Source: Metridium senile
Taxonomy: Eukaryota > Cnidaria > Anthozoa > Actiniaria > Metridiidae
Length of the DNA stretch: 64,000 nucleotides
Assembly (NCBI GenBank): GCA_949775045.1
Contig: OX459107.1
Span: forward strand, 11,497,250-11,561,249
Direction of reading: 5' to 3'
This document shows positions 26,401 through 33,112 of the stretch, in pieces. Under the pieces are notes generated by a model, which saw only the letters and a list, made by a program, of their open reading frames with translations, had not been told where the DNA came from and searched no databases. How positions within the stretch are numbered: the stretch's first letter is position 1; each line of letters begins with the position of its first letter. Position numbers and translations under genes: made by a program.

Positions 26401-29119
26401 TATTAGGGTTGCCCATCTCGAGCTGCATCCCTTGTCTCTTTCTTAGCTTTGAGAAGCCTTAACGGTTAATCCGGTAAACCGAAACCCGAGACGCTGATAA
26501 CGTACCCCGCCGGGTAAGAAATGACCGTGGATATAGGATACCGGTGTTTACCAGTTAGGTCAAACAATCGCGTGACACGGCATTAAACGTTGATCGATTT
26601 TATTTACATTTATCAATTTTTTTATTCGGAAATCAACAATGAATGTGGGCTCCCTGTGGACGATATCAATTTCGTCTGCGTCTAACTCAACCCCAACCGC
26701 GTCCGCAACTTTAGTCACTATTTCTTCAAGGTCTTCGCCTCTTGCTTCGGGTATACCAACAATTTCTAGGCTGTTTTTTCTTGTGTACATTTCAAGACTC
26801 TCGATTTTTATTTCGTTTTCTTGCACATTGTTTTCTACGGTGGCGAGGTGTGCGTTGTTTTTAGATAAAGCGGACTCTAAATTTTTTACTTTAGTTTGCA
26901 TTTCAGCTTTCTCTCTCTTGAGTTCTTCTACCAATGAATTTTGCATTGAGAGACCTGCTTTAACTTCTTCTAGTTCTTTATTTAGCAGAGCGTTGGTTTC
27001 GTTTAGGGTTTTCATGTTCATTTTCATGTCACTTATTATTGACAGAATCGTATTGATTGAAACCGGATCCGCTGCCATCTTTGGAACTTTGGCTGCAGGC
27101 CTTTGAGGGCTTTCATTAGACGATATTGACGATAATTCGTCCCTAGTTCTCACTTTTCCTTGAGGGTTTTCTGGCTTTTCAGTATTGCTCATTATTTGGC
27201 TGGAAAGTGTAGGACAGAGTAGGAAATTTAAACGGATTTAGGCAAATAGATAACTTTGTTAAAAAGCGAGTTTTACTTTAAATATGACCTCAGTCTGAAA
27301 AGCTGAATTCAATGAAAAATCAGGTATCCCGCACAAATAAATTTTGTTTTTGTCTTATTTTCGCTTGATTTTCTTAGCATATGATACTCAAACAAAAAAG
27401 AAGATACTGTCATAAAGAATATAAATGCAAATAGCTAACTTTGTTAAAAAGCGAATGACCGCAGTCTGAAAAGCTGAATTCAATGAAAAATCAGGAGGCC
27501 CGCGCTTTGTTTTGCTTTCCCTTGCTTTTTGGTTACTGTTCTTGACAACATTTTTATTTCAAAAGCTGTTTTCCTCAATGAATTACAATTTCCCTAAACA
27601 AACGGAAGAATATTACGAATTACCAAACTTTCAACTCGACTTTCTGAAAGATTTGAACTGAACGCAAGAAAAAAACCACTAACTTTAGCATCAACAAGGC
27701 GATAGCATGGCGATAGCATGGCGTTAATTTTTGACAAATGTAGGTTTTCACATTATTTTTCGTACATTACTGAAAAAGATAAATCGACCAAACAAGTAAT
27801 ATTAACTTCAAAGAGTATAGAGGCCAATGATTAACTTGCTAATAGACGAGTTTTTAAGAAAGAGCAATTTTTATCCTGCGACTCGGAAAAGTGATCATTT
27901 TCTTTCGCTTTCAGTCGCTGTTTTCACGACTTCAACGGCAATTTTTCAATCAAAGACAACATTTATAATCATCAAATCACTTTTCCTAAGTCGTGGAACA
28001 TAAGATAAAAAAAAGGACAATTTCAAAACAGATATCAATGAGCTTTATTTTCAATTTCACGGGTAGTTTACACTAAATTAAATTACAAACATAAACCAGA
28101 AAAAAACTAATAGCTATAATGGTTTGTGATTCAAAATCTCGCAGCTTTGAACATGTTCATTACAGTACTAGTTTCAGTCTATGTCGTCTACCTTTAGAAA
28201 GTAGAAGTTAAAAGTTTGAGGTTTTTACTCATCGATCTTTCTGATGAAAGTAAGCGAAAACTTTACTAAAATAGATTTGTATTATTTTAGCCTTTTCTTA
28301 AAAACTTAACTGACATCGTTTTAACTGACATCGTTTAAAAGAAAAAAACATACCTAACCATGATTTGTAGCCATCAGTTTTTAGTCGCGCGTAATAAAAT
28401 TCACTTCTGTTAAAATAAATTTCACATTACGATAAAAACCGTGTCGGTATGGGATTCAAGTCCGCGATGAGTGCGATATCGTTTTTTCGAGTGAAATTCA
28501 ACGTGGAATTCCCTCGTCATCCAATGAATTTTTCTATAAAAAAAAAATGGCAAAATCGGTTATTAATTCGATTTCTTTTCGACTGATTTCTTTCAATTAT
28601 AATTGTAAGTTAGTTTAAATGTTTTACATCTATGAAAGGGTATTTAAATGGTCGAAAAAACATTTCCCGAATTCCGCTTGACTTATCACAAACCAAGAGA
28701 TTCAAGTCAAGGCTTGAGTGGATGAGTCTATACATTCACTGTATTTATCTACTCCAGCTTGGATTTGAATCTATTCAGTGTTTCACTATCAGTGAAGCAA
28801 GTTCGGGAAAGGTCAATTGCCAGTAGAAATAAAAAAACAATTCCCCCTTATTTTTTTAGAACTAGCAAACGAAGAGTCGGCTAAACGTGTTGAAGAAAGT
28901 GAAGAAAACGCGAGGAATGAAGAACCGAACGACGAGGAGACTGACCATGGGGAAATGAATGATGTCCAGGCTAATGAAGAGAAGATGGCTGGACAAGAAA
29001 CTAAGAAAGATGAAGGTACGTATCATCACCATCACCACCACCATCATCATCGCCATCACCATCACCATCTGTCGCGGTTCGAATACGCGTTGGATATTCC
29101 AGTCGAATTTACACAATAA
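17458..29119 (+). CDS. Secreted acidic peptide precursor, 3 exons found (end uncertain)
   Basis: Exon 1 (17458-17530, 24 codons plus 1 nt) encodes a classic signal peptide: a basic start, a Leu-rich core and a Thr-Ser-Ala cleavage site. Exon 2 (19505-19558, 18 codons) and exon 3 (28860-29015, 52 codons) encode a very acidic, Glu/Asp/Asn-rich, Cys-free segment. All introns are phase 1 with matching AAG|GT donors. Exons 2 and 3 are therefore symmetric, as in many precursor genes built by exon shuffling. Two ends are possible: splicing at the GTACGT donor (29016) to an unfound phase-1 exon, or read-through to a stop at 29117-29119. Read-through would add nine His, Arg, five His and a short tail, for 128 residues in total, with AATAAA overlapping the stop. 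Role is unknown: a propeptide, a mineral- or metal-binding matrix peptide, or a peptide precursor are all possible. Intron 2 contains the LINE. Confidence 0.6.
18560..19080 (+). mobile_element. 3' fragment of a non-LTR retrotransposon (CR1/L2-like)
   Basis: An 85-residue open frame (18575-18832) has the Tyr-Gly-Asp-Arg-Gly-Phe-Ser-Ile-Ala-Ala-Pro-Lys-Leu-Trp-Asn-Ala-Leu-Pro motif and a Phe-Lys-x-Lys-Leu-Lys-Thr-His end, typical of the extreme C terminus of CR1/L2-clade ORF2. The 3' UTR ends with the hairpin AAGCGCCTTGAGC...AAAGGCGCTATATAAA and an (ATT)n tail. It is 5'-truncated and sits in intron 1 of the secreted-peptide gene. Confidence 0.8.
19085..19480. repeat. Degenerate CATCACATCG simple repeat
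   Basis: Irregular array of ATCAC, ATCGC, ATCAT and CATTGCATCGCATGG words in intron 1 of the secreted-peptide gene, ending just before its exon 2 acceptor. Confidence 0.75.
19848..19994. repeat. Left part of tandem repeat split by the LINE, with LINE TSD
   Basis: Begins AAGCTGAATTCAATGAAAAA and ends GCAAATAGATAACTTT (19979-19994), which is the left copy of the LINE's 16-bp target duplication. The matching repeat units lie to the right of the LINE at 27,242-27,500. Confidence 0.8.
20202..24071 (-). CDS. LINE ORF2: endonuclease-reverse transcriptase (1,289 aa), intact
   Basis: Residues 14-260 form an APE-type endonuclease: Asn19 region, Gln-Glu-Thr-His with Glu50, Gly-Gly-Asp-Phe-Asn near 155-159, and Thr-Asp-His at 251-253. 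The reverse transcriptase spans about 480-770, with Ser-Pro-Gly-Ile-Asp-Gly near 495, Ala-Ala-Asp-Phe-Glu-Lys-Ala-Phe-Asp (622-630), Gln-Gly-Asp-Pro-Ile-Ser-Pro (683-689) and the catalytic Phe-Ala-Asp-Asp at 727-730. A Cys-x2-Cys...His...Cys zinc-knuckle-like segment lies near the C terminus. Ala-Ala-Asp-Phe-Glu is typical of the L1/Tx1 side of the non-LTR tree. It nicks target DNA and primes reverse transcription. No stop or frameshift is seen, and all key residues are present. Confidence 0.95.
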   Translation of the reverse strand: MANNKKDNNNFNFQVMTINVRGMRSYKKRRKVLHWISKHNASRGITFLQETHTTSECEKELEKLFKGKMIMSHGNFNSRGTAILIGDKLEHVIQDSYVDTHGRYVILIASIQGTEFILVNVYQPNDEKGQIETLKEILQKVNSLSPSLDDPIIWGGDFNVIFDTLLDASGGSPSLKTRTLEVLQTIFEEMDLCDIWRIRNPSLKRFTWNGVAQGRKTNRESRLFRRLDYIFTSNSLQPYIESSKIIPAPSTDHSAVVIDLKLFDEGRHGPSFWKMNNSLLKEEKYVNTTKQLIDRMLHENQNNLSSPVTIWELLKYEIRKHTISYSKVRAKERRLKYAQLEKELDEIEKKKDWDKDPTLLERFDALKGELNEYNNYVTEGIILRSKCKWYEEGEKSTKYFLGLERRNKKKSSIRKVISNNLEVTNQNEILKHISNFYGDLYSSKCDLSEEECANFLSNHIRDNPKLASEKSKKCDGYLTKSECFTALQKMGNSKSPGIDGLTKEFYLTFWDNIGDLLVDSLNESYDKGSLSTTQRQAVITLIEKPGKDSRYLKNWRPISLINVDVKICSKALSNRLVNVLPCIIHPNQVAYVKDRTIDEPIRFITDLFEYTSIEKESLLLFAADFEKAFDSIHHNFIWTVLRFFGFGENFVKWIHLLLHNTKSCALNNGIATDFFNIKRGTKQGDPISPYIFIIIMECLALLIRQNTDIRGVSFDTEGAIMTKVLLFADDTTFFLKDLNSLNATLQELDNFQQFSGLKINREKSEIGWLGPKEIKHQINEEHKIIKWIDMHESGIKILGIYFSHNKIFCNANNFERVFENFKTTLSIWKGRQLTPIGKVQIVKSLGLSKLIYVCTKLGANKEFLKRVKDTTVDFIWNGKKPKIKYNTLIGTYEKGGLQLTDFESLIKASMCKWAVKLLHGETKTWKILPRLKLKKIGGSECIRCNFEVANIPNDIPNFNKEVLKIWGQVSFSDVDNLETVLIQSLWNNSFIKFKCDVKYMCRFLDCNIYCVKDLWDVKCGFSWEIVMKRGLSQIDWFTWFSLIKALPAKWKKILHNNLNNNSVEKIKCIRRIRLITGSEIDFVKVKTKQIYNIIVSKKFERPTAQCRWQKYLHQGKGCFDWDKVYMLARATTIDTYLRWFQYRILMNCLYLNKDLFRFRLKDNQLCSFCLKDAETIDHIFVKCEFSSNLYSEISSWLNTHKINLPPLNLTSIVVGPCLCFNFSLLINFILLAYKSYIYRARTKGCFLSLNGFKVYLSCYVQIEYNIASKNNSMHIYLTKFSSLSDALVL
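25353..25422. repeat. Hairpin of CCCTGCGAGCAGAGGTT
   Basis: ACCCTGCGAGCAGAGGTTTC and its inverse GAACCTCTGCTCGCAGGGT form a near-perfect hairpin with a loop of about 10 bp. It looks like a minimal nested foldback element inside copy 1 of the 1,719-bp element. The same hairpin is at about 30,943-31,012 in copy 2. Confidence 0.8.
25491..25955 (+). pseudogene. RFX-like DNA-binding fragment in the 1,719-bp element (copy 1)
   Basis: A 154-codon open frame. Residues about 25-75 (Ile-Asn-Leu-Tyr-Glu-Arg-Tyr ... Leu-Ile-Lys-Lys-Ile-Phe-Pro-Asp-Cys-Thr-Arg-Val-Arg ... Cys-Tyr-Val-Asn-Leu) resemble the RFX winged-helix pattern (Leu-Tyr-x-x-Tyr ... Gly-Lys-Ile-Ile-Arg-x-x-Phe-Pro ... Arg-Arg ... Tyr-Tyr). 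The similarity is weak. From about residue 86 the frame runs antisense through the PIF1-like fragment and is probably not meaningful. It is likely a captured gene piece rather than an active gene. Confidence 0.35.
25739..26017 (-). pseudogene. PIF1-helicase-like N-terminal fragment (copy 1)
   Basis: On the minus strand the block Phe-Thr-Asp-Glu-Gln-Gln-Gln-Ala-Ile-Asn-Leu-Ala...Asn-Ile-Phe-Leu-Thr-Gly-Lys-Ala-Gly matches the Q-motif and the start of Walker A of PIF1-type helicases. Sequence similarity stops at Gly-Lys-Ala-Gly, so the Walker lysine-threonine is missing and no ATPase is possible. A GTAAGT donor (after GATGGAGTT) and a TTTGCACAG acceptor just before the block suggest that an exon-intron-exon piece of a gene was captured. 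The same fragment is at 30348-30626 (plus). Confidence 0.55.
27242..27500. repeat. Tandem repeat to the right of the LINE, with LINE TSD
   Basis: Starts with the right LINE duplication GCAAATAGATAACTTT, then TGTTAAAAAGCGAG. It contains units beginning AAGCTGAATTCAATGAAAAA and containing ATCAGGTATCCCGCAC, of about 170 bp. Together with 19,848-19,994 it formed a tandem array before the LINE inserted. Confidence 0.75.
27500..28859. other. Rest of intron 2 of the secreted-peptide gene; no gene seen
   Basis: AT-rich, with no supported coding region or repeat beyond a 13-bp GGCGATAGCATGG-type duplication near 27,700. It ends with a good acceptor (CCCTTATTTTTTTAG) at 28859. Confidence 0.5.
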
Positions 29120-29375
29120 AGCGTTTATTTAACTATTTAATATGCTACTAAATCTAAATTACTTCTATGTTTTAATTATTTAACTCTCAACATGGACACA
29201 CAATCTCTCAAACTAAATCTAAATTACTTCTAGTTTTTAATTATTTAATTCCCAACATGGACACACAATCTCTCAAACTACTTTTAAGTTTTACGTAATA
29301 TAATGTATTAATAGAGCTCTGCGCAAAAATTAAGCCGGCAGTTCGTGTGACAACTTATCTGTACTCTTGTATACT
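29120..29375. repeat. Direct duplication of an approximately 80-bp unit after the secreted-peptide gene
   Basis: CTAAATCTAAATTACTTCTA followed by GTTTTAATTATTTAA and ACATGGACACACAATCTCTC occurs twice in a row (about 29,148-29,280). Confidence 0.7.
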
Positions 29376-30347
29376 TGTTCTAAGACACACAATCCTTTAT
29401 ACAACGCCATGTGGCCCAAACTTCCTTTGGTTATTCCACTCAATTCACATGAGCCCGGTCTTTGAATTGTTTAGTTGTAACACCACTGTTGCTCTGAATC
29501 AATGTGTCCATGATAGTCTTCTTTGCGTTTCTTTTAGAGTCTTTCCTTCTCAATTTCTCTTCGTTGTCCGGTTACAGCGTCACACGCCACACACAACTCC
29601 AACTAACTCTCTTACCCTCCAACCTACTCTCGATTTACATAAATATGTCATTTAGTACAATGGCTTTTGTTAATTAAATATCGTCTATTGTACGTTAAGC
29701 GTACACCACAGGGAGCCCACATTCATTGTTGATTTCCGAATAAAAAAATTGATAAATGTAAATAAAATCGATCAACGTTTAATGCCGTGTCACGCGATTG
29801 TTTGACCTAACTGGTAAACACCGGTATCCTATATCCACGGTCATTTCTTACCCGGCGGGGTACGTTATCAGAGTCTCGGGTTTCGGTTTACCGGATTAAC
29901 CGTTAAGGCTTCTCAAAGCTAAGAAAGAGACAAGGGATGCAGCTCGAGATGGGCAACCCTAATAAAAATTCTGAAAAAAATTCAAGAAACGTCTTGAAAG
30001 CTTTAAACCTCTCAAAGTTGATGCTCAGATAGATTATCTAACGTATGACATTAACAAAAAAAATCAGAATGGTCCTTAGTGCTGATGAAAGGGCAGCAAA
30101 TTATTAGCGTTGTTTCGAACAGTCTCTGCCTAGGGTTAGGGGGGACGGAAGTGAAATTGAACGCTTAAAGATATGTGTTTATTGTCGTAAACTTGACAGC
30201 TCGGTCATTTAGTCAGTATCGTAACTTCCGTTCTGCATACGGTTATCTTTTTCGCACAGTCTTTATGTGATAGCCCGCGAAATAAAAGTTTTGTAACTAT
30301 AACTGGCTTCGGTATTCGTTCATAAGAATCTTCTGCGGGAAGCTACA

Positions 30348-30626
30348 TTGTTTCAGATTCGTTTGGCCTGTGATGGAGTTGTAAGTATTGAAGACTGTCT
30401 TATTTGTTGTTATCTTGCTATATTTATTGATATCACTTTATCTTCTTTGCACAGTTGTTTTACGGACGAGCAACAACAGGCAATAAATCTAGCTTGTGAA
30501 GGACATAACATATTCTTGACGGGTAAAGCCGGTGTAATTAGTTCTACGAATGCCTCAGTTTTCTTTACTATAGAACATCCGTGCCTCGGGGATAGCGATG
30601 CTACATCTAGCCAAGCGAGCGGTTGA
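30348..30626 (+). pseudogene. PIF1-helicase-like fragment (copy 2)
   Basis: Same translated fragment as 25739-26017. The helicase similarity is limited to the segment after the acceptor near 30,456 up to the Gly-Lys-Ala-Gly at about 30,530. Non-functional as a helicase. Confidence 0.55.
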
Positions 30627-30874
30627 TCTTTGGTTATTGCTTCGCATAAGTTTACATAGCATCGCTGATCCTTAGCCCGTACTCTTGTACAATCAGGGAA
30701 TATTTTCTTTATCAGACGGTCTAGGTCATCAGCTGTCAGAAGCTCATGGTTTTCCTTCTCCAGTGAGAACTGTTTTTGATATCTTTCATACAAGTTGATA
30801 GTTGGCGTTACTTTACCAGCAACCATTGTATAATTCTTGAGAAGACTAGAAAAGCATTCAAAATTCGATTTCAA
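30410..30874 (-). pseudogene. RFX-like fragment (copy 2)
   Basis: Identical 154-codon frame to 25491-25955. Only the N-terminal half shows an RFX-like pattern; the C-terminal half is antisense to the helicase fragment. Confidence 0.35.
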
Positions 30875-31564
30875 ATCGGAGAAATATGTGTCTGAAAAAC
30901 GTTGGACAAAAGCTGCTAACGAGTTTGTGTTTTGTTGTGGTTTACCCTGCGAGCAGAGGTTCCTTTCTCTTATCGTCGTTCTAGGTAAGAGAAAGAAACC
31001 TCTGCTCGCAGGGTAGTTGTGGTTCGACTCTATTTATAACTGCTTGAAATGGCAGACGAGAACTTCCGGTCGCAGGATTCATTTCCGCTTCCGTCCCCCC
31101 TAACCCTGTACGCACATACAACGATTAATCTGTGGAGCTGCGTCCCTTGTCTCTTTTAGTGTATACTGGAACGGGCGACAGTTGATAGCTATTTCAAATT
31201 TGAAGTTCAGCCAATCCGGTAAGCCTTAATGGTTAATCCGGTAAGCCGAAACCCGAGACGCTGATAACGTACCCCGCCGGGTAAGAAATGACCGTGGATA
31301 TAGGATACCGGTGTTTACCAGTTAGGTCAAACAATCGCGTGACACGGCATTAAACGTTGGTCGATTTTATTTACATTTATCAATTTTTTTATTCGGAAAT
31401 CAACAATGAATGTGGGCTCCCTGTGCGTACACTAAAAGAATAGCACAATTATATACAGCAATGTCACGGAGTACTGTGACACCATTATTTATAGCTTCTT
31501 CGGTCTTTATCACTAATAAGGAATTTTATCACAGAGCCAAACCTGGCAAAAAGAGGTTGGTGGT

Positions 31565-31665
31565 GGATTGGAGGTCGTCGCCGTCGTCATCACCATAGCC
31601 ATCTTAATCCCCATAGCCACCATGCCACCATGCCACCATAGCCATCACCATAGCCATCTCAATAA
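31565..31665. repeat. CCATAGCCATC/GCCACCAT microsatellite (unit A)
   Basis: Repeated CCATAGCC, GCCACCAT and CACCATAGCC words. The corresponding tract in unit B is 37,310-37,410 with one more GCCACCAT, so it varies in copy number between units. Confidence 0.8.
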
Positions 31666-31977
31666 CCATGATTAAGATAATGGAAAAAGATAATAGCCCT
31701 TTGCGCGATGCTCGTCAATCATCCTCGATAGCGCGTAATAAATTCTTTAGAATTTAACTACAGCCAGTGGAAGTAAAGGAGTGCACACATTACATATCAA
31801 TTGAAACACTTACAAATTCCAAGGGCTGTTGTCAAATTCTAAAGAATATATTACACGACGGATTATTGTAGCTTATGCAATTCTCTATTTTCACATAACC
31901 ATGATGCCTTGTGTTTTTGGGGGGTAGATAGTGTAATTCCACTTGGTTTTATTTGAATTAATAATAAAATAGCTCAG

Positions 31978-31978
31978 C

Positions 31979-32016
<38 letters not shown>
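31978..32016. repeat. Poly-C tract (unit A)
   Basis: A run of more than 30 C in a GGGGGGTAGATAGTG...CCTCCAAGGAAAGGC context. In unit B (37,772-37,808) it is broken by CCCTCCCTCC. Such runs are error-prone in assemblies. Confidence 0.85.
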
Positions 32017-32017
<1 letters not shown>

Positions 32018-32039
32018 AAGGAAAGGCATTATGGATTTT

Positions 32040-32500
32040 GTGGAAGTAAAGAATGGAACGCAAAGAGATTGTTATACTTACTGACTCTTTCTTGAGTCTA
32101 TATTATTTTCTTGTGTTCCTTTTCTTTCTTTTCTTTTCGTTCTCAGTTTATTTGGAGAACTTATTCTCAAATTACACCTCGGAATACAGCCTTCGTAATA
32201 AACAATACAAGCTTACCGTTCCTAGGCCCCGTACAGAATATCAATAGCGAGAATTTAGTTACAGTGGAGCAATACTATGGAATGACCTGCCTCCACATGT
32301 CAGAGAAATAATATCATTCCAAAAATTCAAGACGAAAATTAAAAGCTTGTATTAAAAAACGAACGATGTATTCCAAAAGGCTCCACGACAAACATGTAAA
32401 CCAGTATCTTGTTTTTTTGTAAATAGAATCTTAATTTTTATTTATAATATTATTGTAACAATTGACTTCCTTCCTTCCTTCCTTCCTTCCTTCTTTTTAG
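32040..32500 (+). mobile_element. 3' fragment of a non-LTR retrotransposon (unit A), broken frame
   Basis: Carries the C-terminal ORF2 signature seen intact in unit B (Pro-Arg-Pro-Arg-Thr-Glu-Tyr, then a Ser-Tyr-Ser-Gly-Ala-Ile-Leu-Trp-Asn-Asp-Leu-Pro-like block), here disrupted by a stop and indels. It ends with a (CTTC)n tail. Confidence 0.7.
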
Positions 32501-33112
32501 AGAGAATACGGCACCTTAGGGTTTACTATAGGTAGAAATAGTTTGTGTTCCTATGATGACGTCACAACATGATCTCGACCCTTGGCTTTGGACTACTGCC
32601 CATGTTAACACAGGAAGCCCTAAAACTTTAAAGGAACGCTTCTCCAAAATACTTCTCGGATAAAGAAATACAGCAACAAAGATTGTCATCTTTCGAGGTT
32701 TTCTCATTTTAAGTCCACTATGACGATGTTTTTTGTCTCATAATTAAAACACTCGATCATCATATCGATATGCCTAAGTGATAGCCCTTCGCCTGTATAG
32801 TGCGTGGCCATTCAAAATCTTTTACAGAGAATTGCCACCTCCAACAAAATGGCGACCCAATCCAAGGATTTTTTTGGTGTAATTTTTGATTTGTGTCTTG
32901 ATTTTTAACCAATGTTTTACTACTTTTAATTAATACGGTTGTATTCTTTTATTTTATTCTTAGATTTCTTTTATGATATAATTGCCATATATATACCTTA
33001 ATATCAATAATCTATGGTCTGCTATCTATGATCTACTGCAGATCTGATTGAATAACTCAGTCTGTGTTCAATTAGGCCAATGAGATATCTTTTTTCTTAG
33101 AAAATTTTCACT

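Larger units (their letters stand above)
24940..26658 (+). mobile_element. 1,719-bp DNA element, copy 1 (CACAGGGAGCCC ends, 7-bp TSD)
   Basis: Termini CACAGGGAGCCCACATTC and inverse, with inverted arms of about 290 bp (through TACCCCGCCGGGTAAG and GAGACAAGGG). A second nested inverted pair, AGGGTTAGGGGGGACGGAAG (about 25,258 and 26,215), lies inside. GACGATA duplicates flank it (24933-24939, 26659-26665). It is the same length as, nearly identical to, and in opposite orientation to the copy at 29,707-31,425. It has no transposase. It carries convergent gene fragments listed separately. The superfamily is uncertain: a 7-bp duplication with CA...TG ends fits P-like (7-8 bp) or Dada-like (6-7 bp) elements; this is inference. 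Confidence 0.9.
24606..27192 (-). pseudogene. LINE ORF1 (coiled-coil RNA-binding protein), split by insertion
   Basis: The N-terminal part (27192-26659) has a Ser/Pro-rich start, a long heptad coiled coil rich in Lys/Glu/Asn (about residues 50-130) and the start of an RRM-like domain (Glu-Met-Tyr-Thr-Arg-Lys-Asn-Ser-Leu-Glu-Ile-Val-Gly-Ile-Pro). The C-terminal part (24939-24606) continues with Arg-Pro-Val-Ile-Val-Lys-Phe-Lys and a Tyr-Arg-Arg-Arg-Leu-Tyr-Ala-Glu-Ala-Arg segment typical of L1 ORF1p (Transposase_22). The 1,719-bp element interrupts it at 24,940-26,658 with a 7-bp duplication; the frame is otherwise open on both sides. The truncated protein would lose half of the RNA-binding region. 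Confidence 0.88.
19995..27241 (-). mobile_element. Full-length L1/Tx1-type LINE, interrupted by a DNA element
   Basis: The 3' poly-A appears as the T-rich run just right of 19,995; the 5' end is at 27,241, only 49 bp before the ORF1 ATG. A 16-bp target duplication, GCAAATAGATAACTTT, flanks it (19979-19994 and 27242-27257). Without the 1,719-bp insert and its 7-bp duplication the element is about 5.5 kb. It carries a split ORF1 and a fully open ORF2. It lies antisense in intron 2 of the secreted-peptide gene. Confidence 0.92.
29707..31425 (-). mobile_element. 1,719-bp DNA element, copy 2
   Basis: Reverse-complement copy of 24,940-26,658, of exactly the same length. It is flanked by CGTACAC at 29700-29706 and 31426-31432. 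The uninterrupted target is preserved in CLN3 unit B near 37,150 (TTAAGCGTACACTAAAAG), which proves the insertion and the 7-bp duplication. It carries the PIF1-like fragment (30348-30626, plus) and the RFX-like frame (30410-30874, minus) without visible extra damage. Near identity of the two copies implies recent mobilisation, needing a transposase from elsewhere. Confidence 0.93.

Noticed and set aside
24940..26658. Assignment of the CACAGGGAGCC elements to hAT because of the CAGGG word
   Set aside because: If the element began at CAGGG the flanks would not form an 8-bp duplication; all five copies fit CACAGG ends with 7 bp.
28862..29116. Met/Val-rich minus-strand ORF
   Set aside because: Antisense of the acidic exon and the CAT/CAC run.
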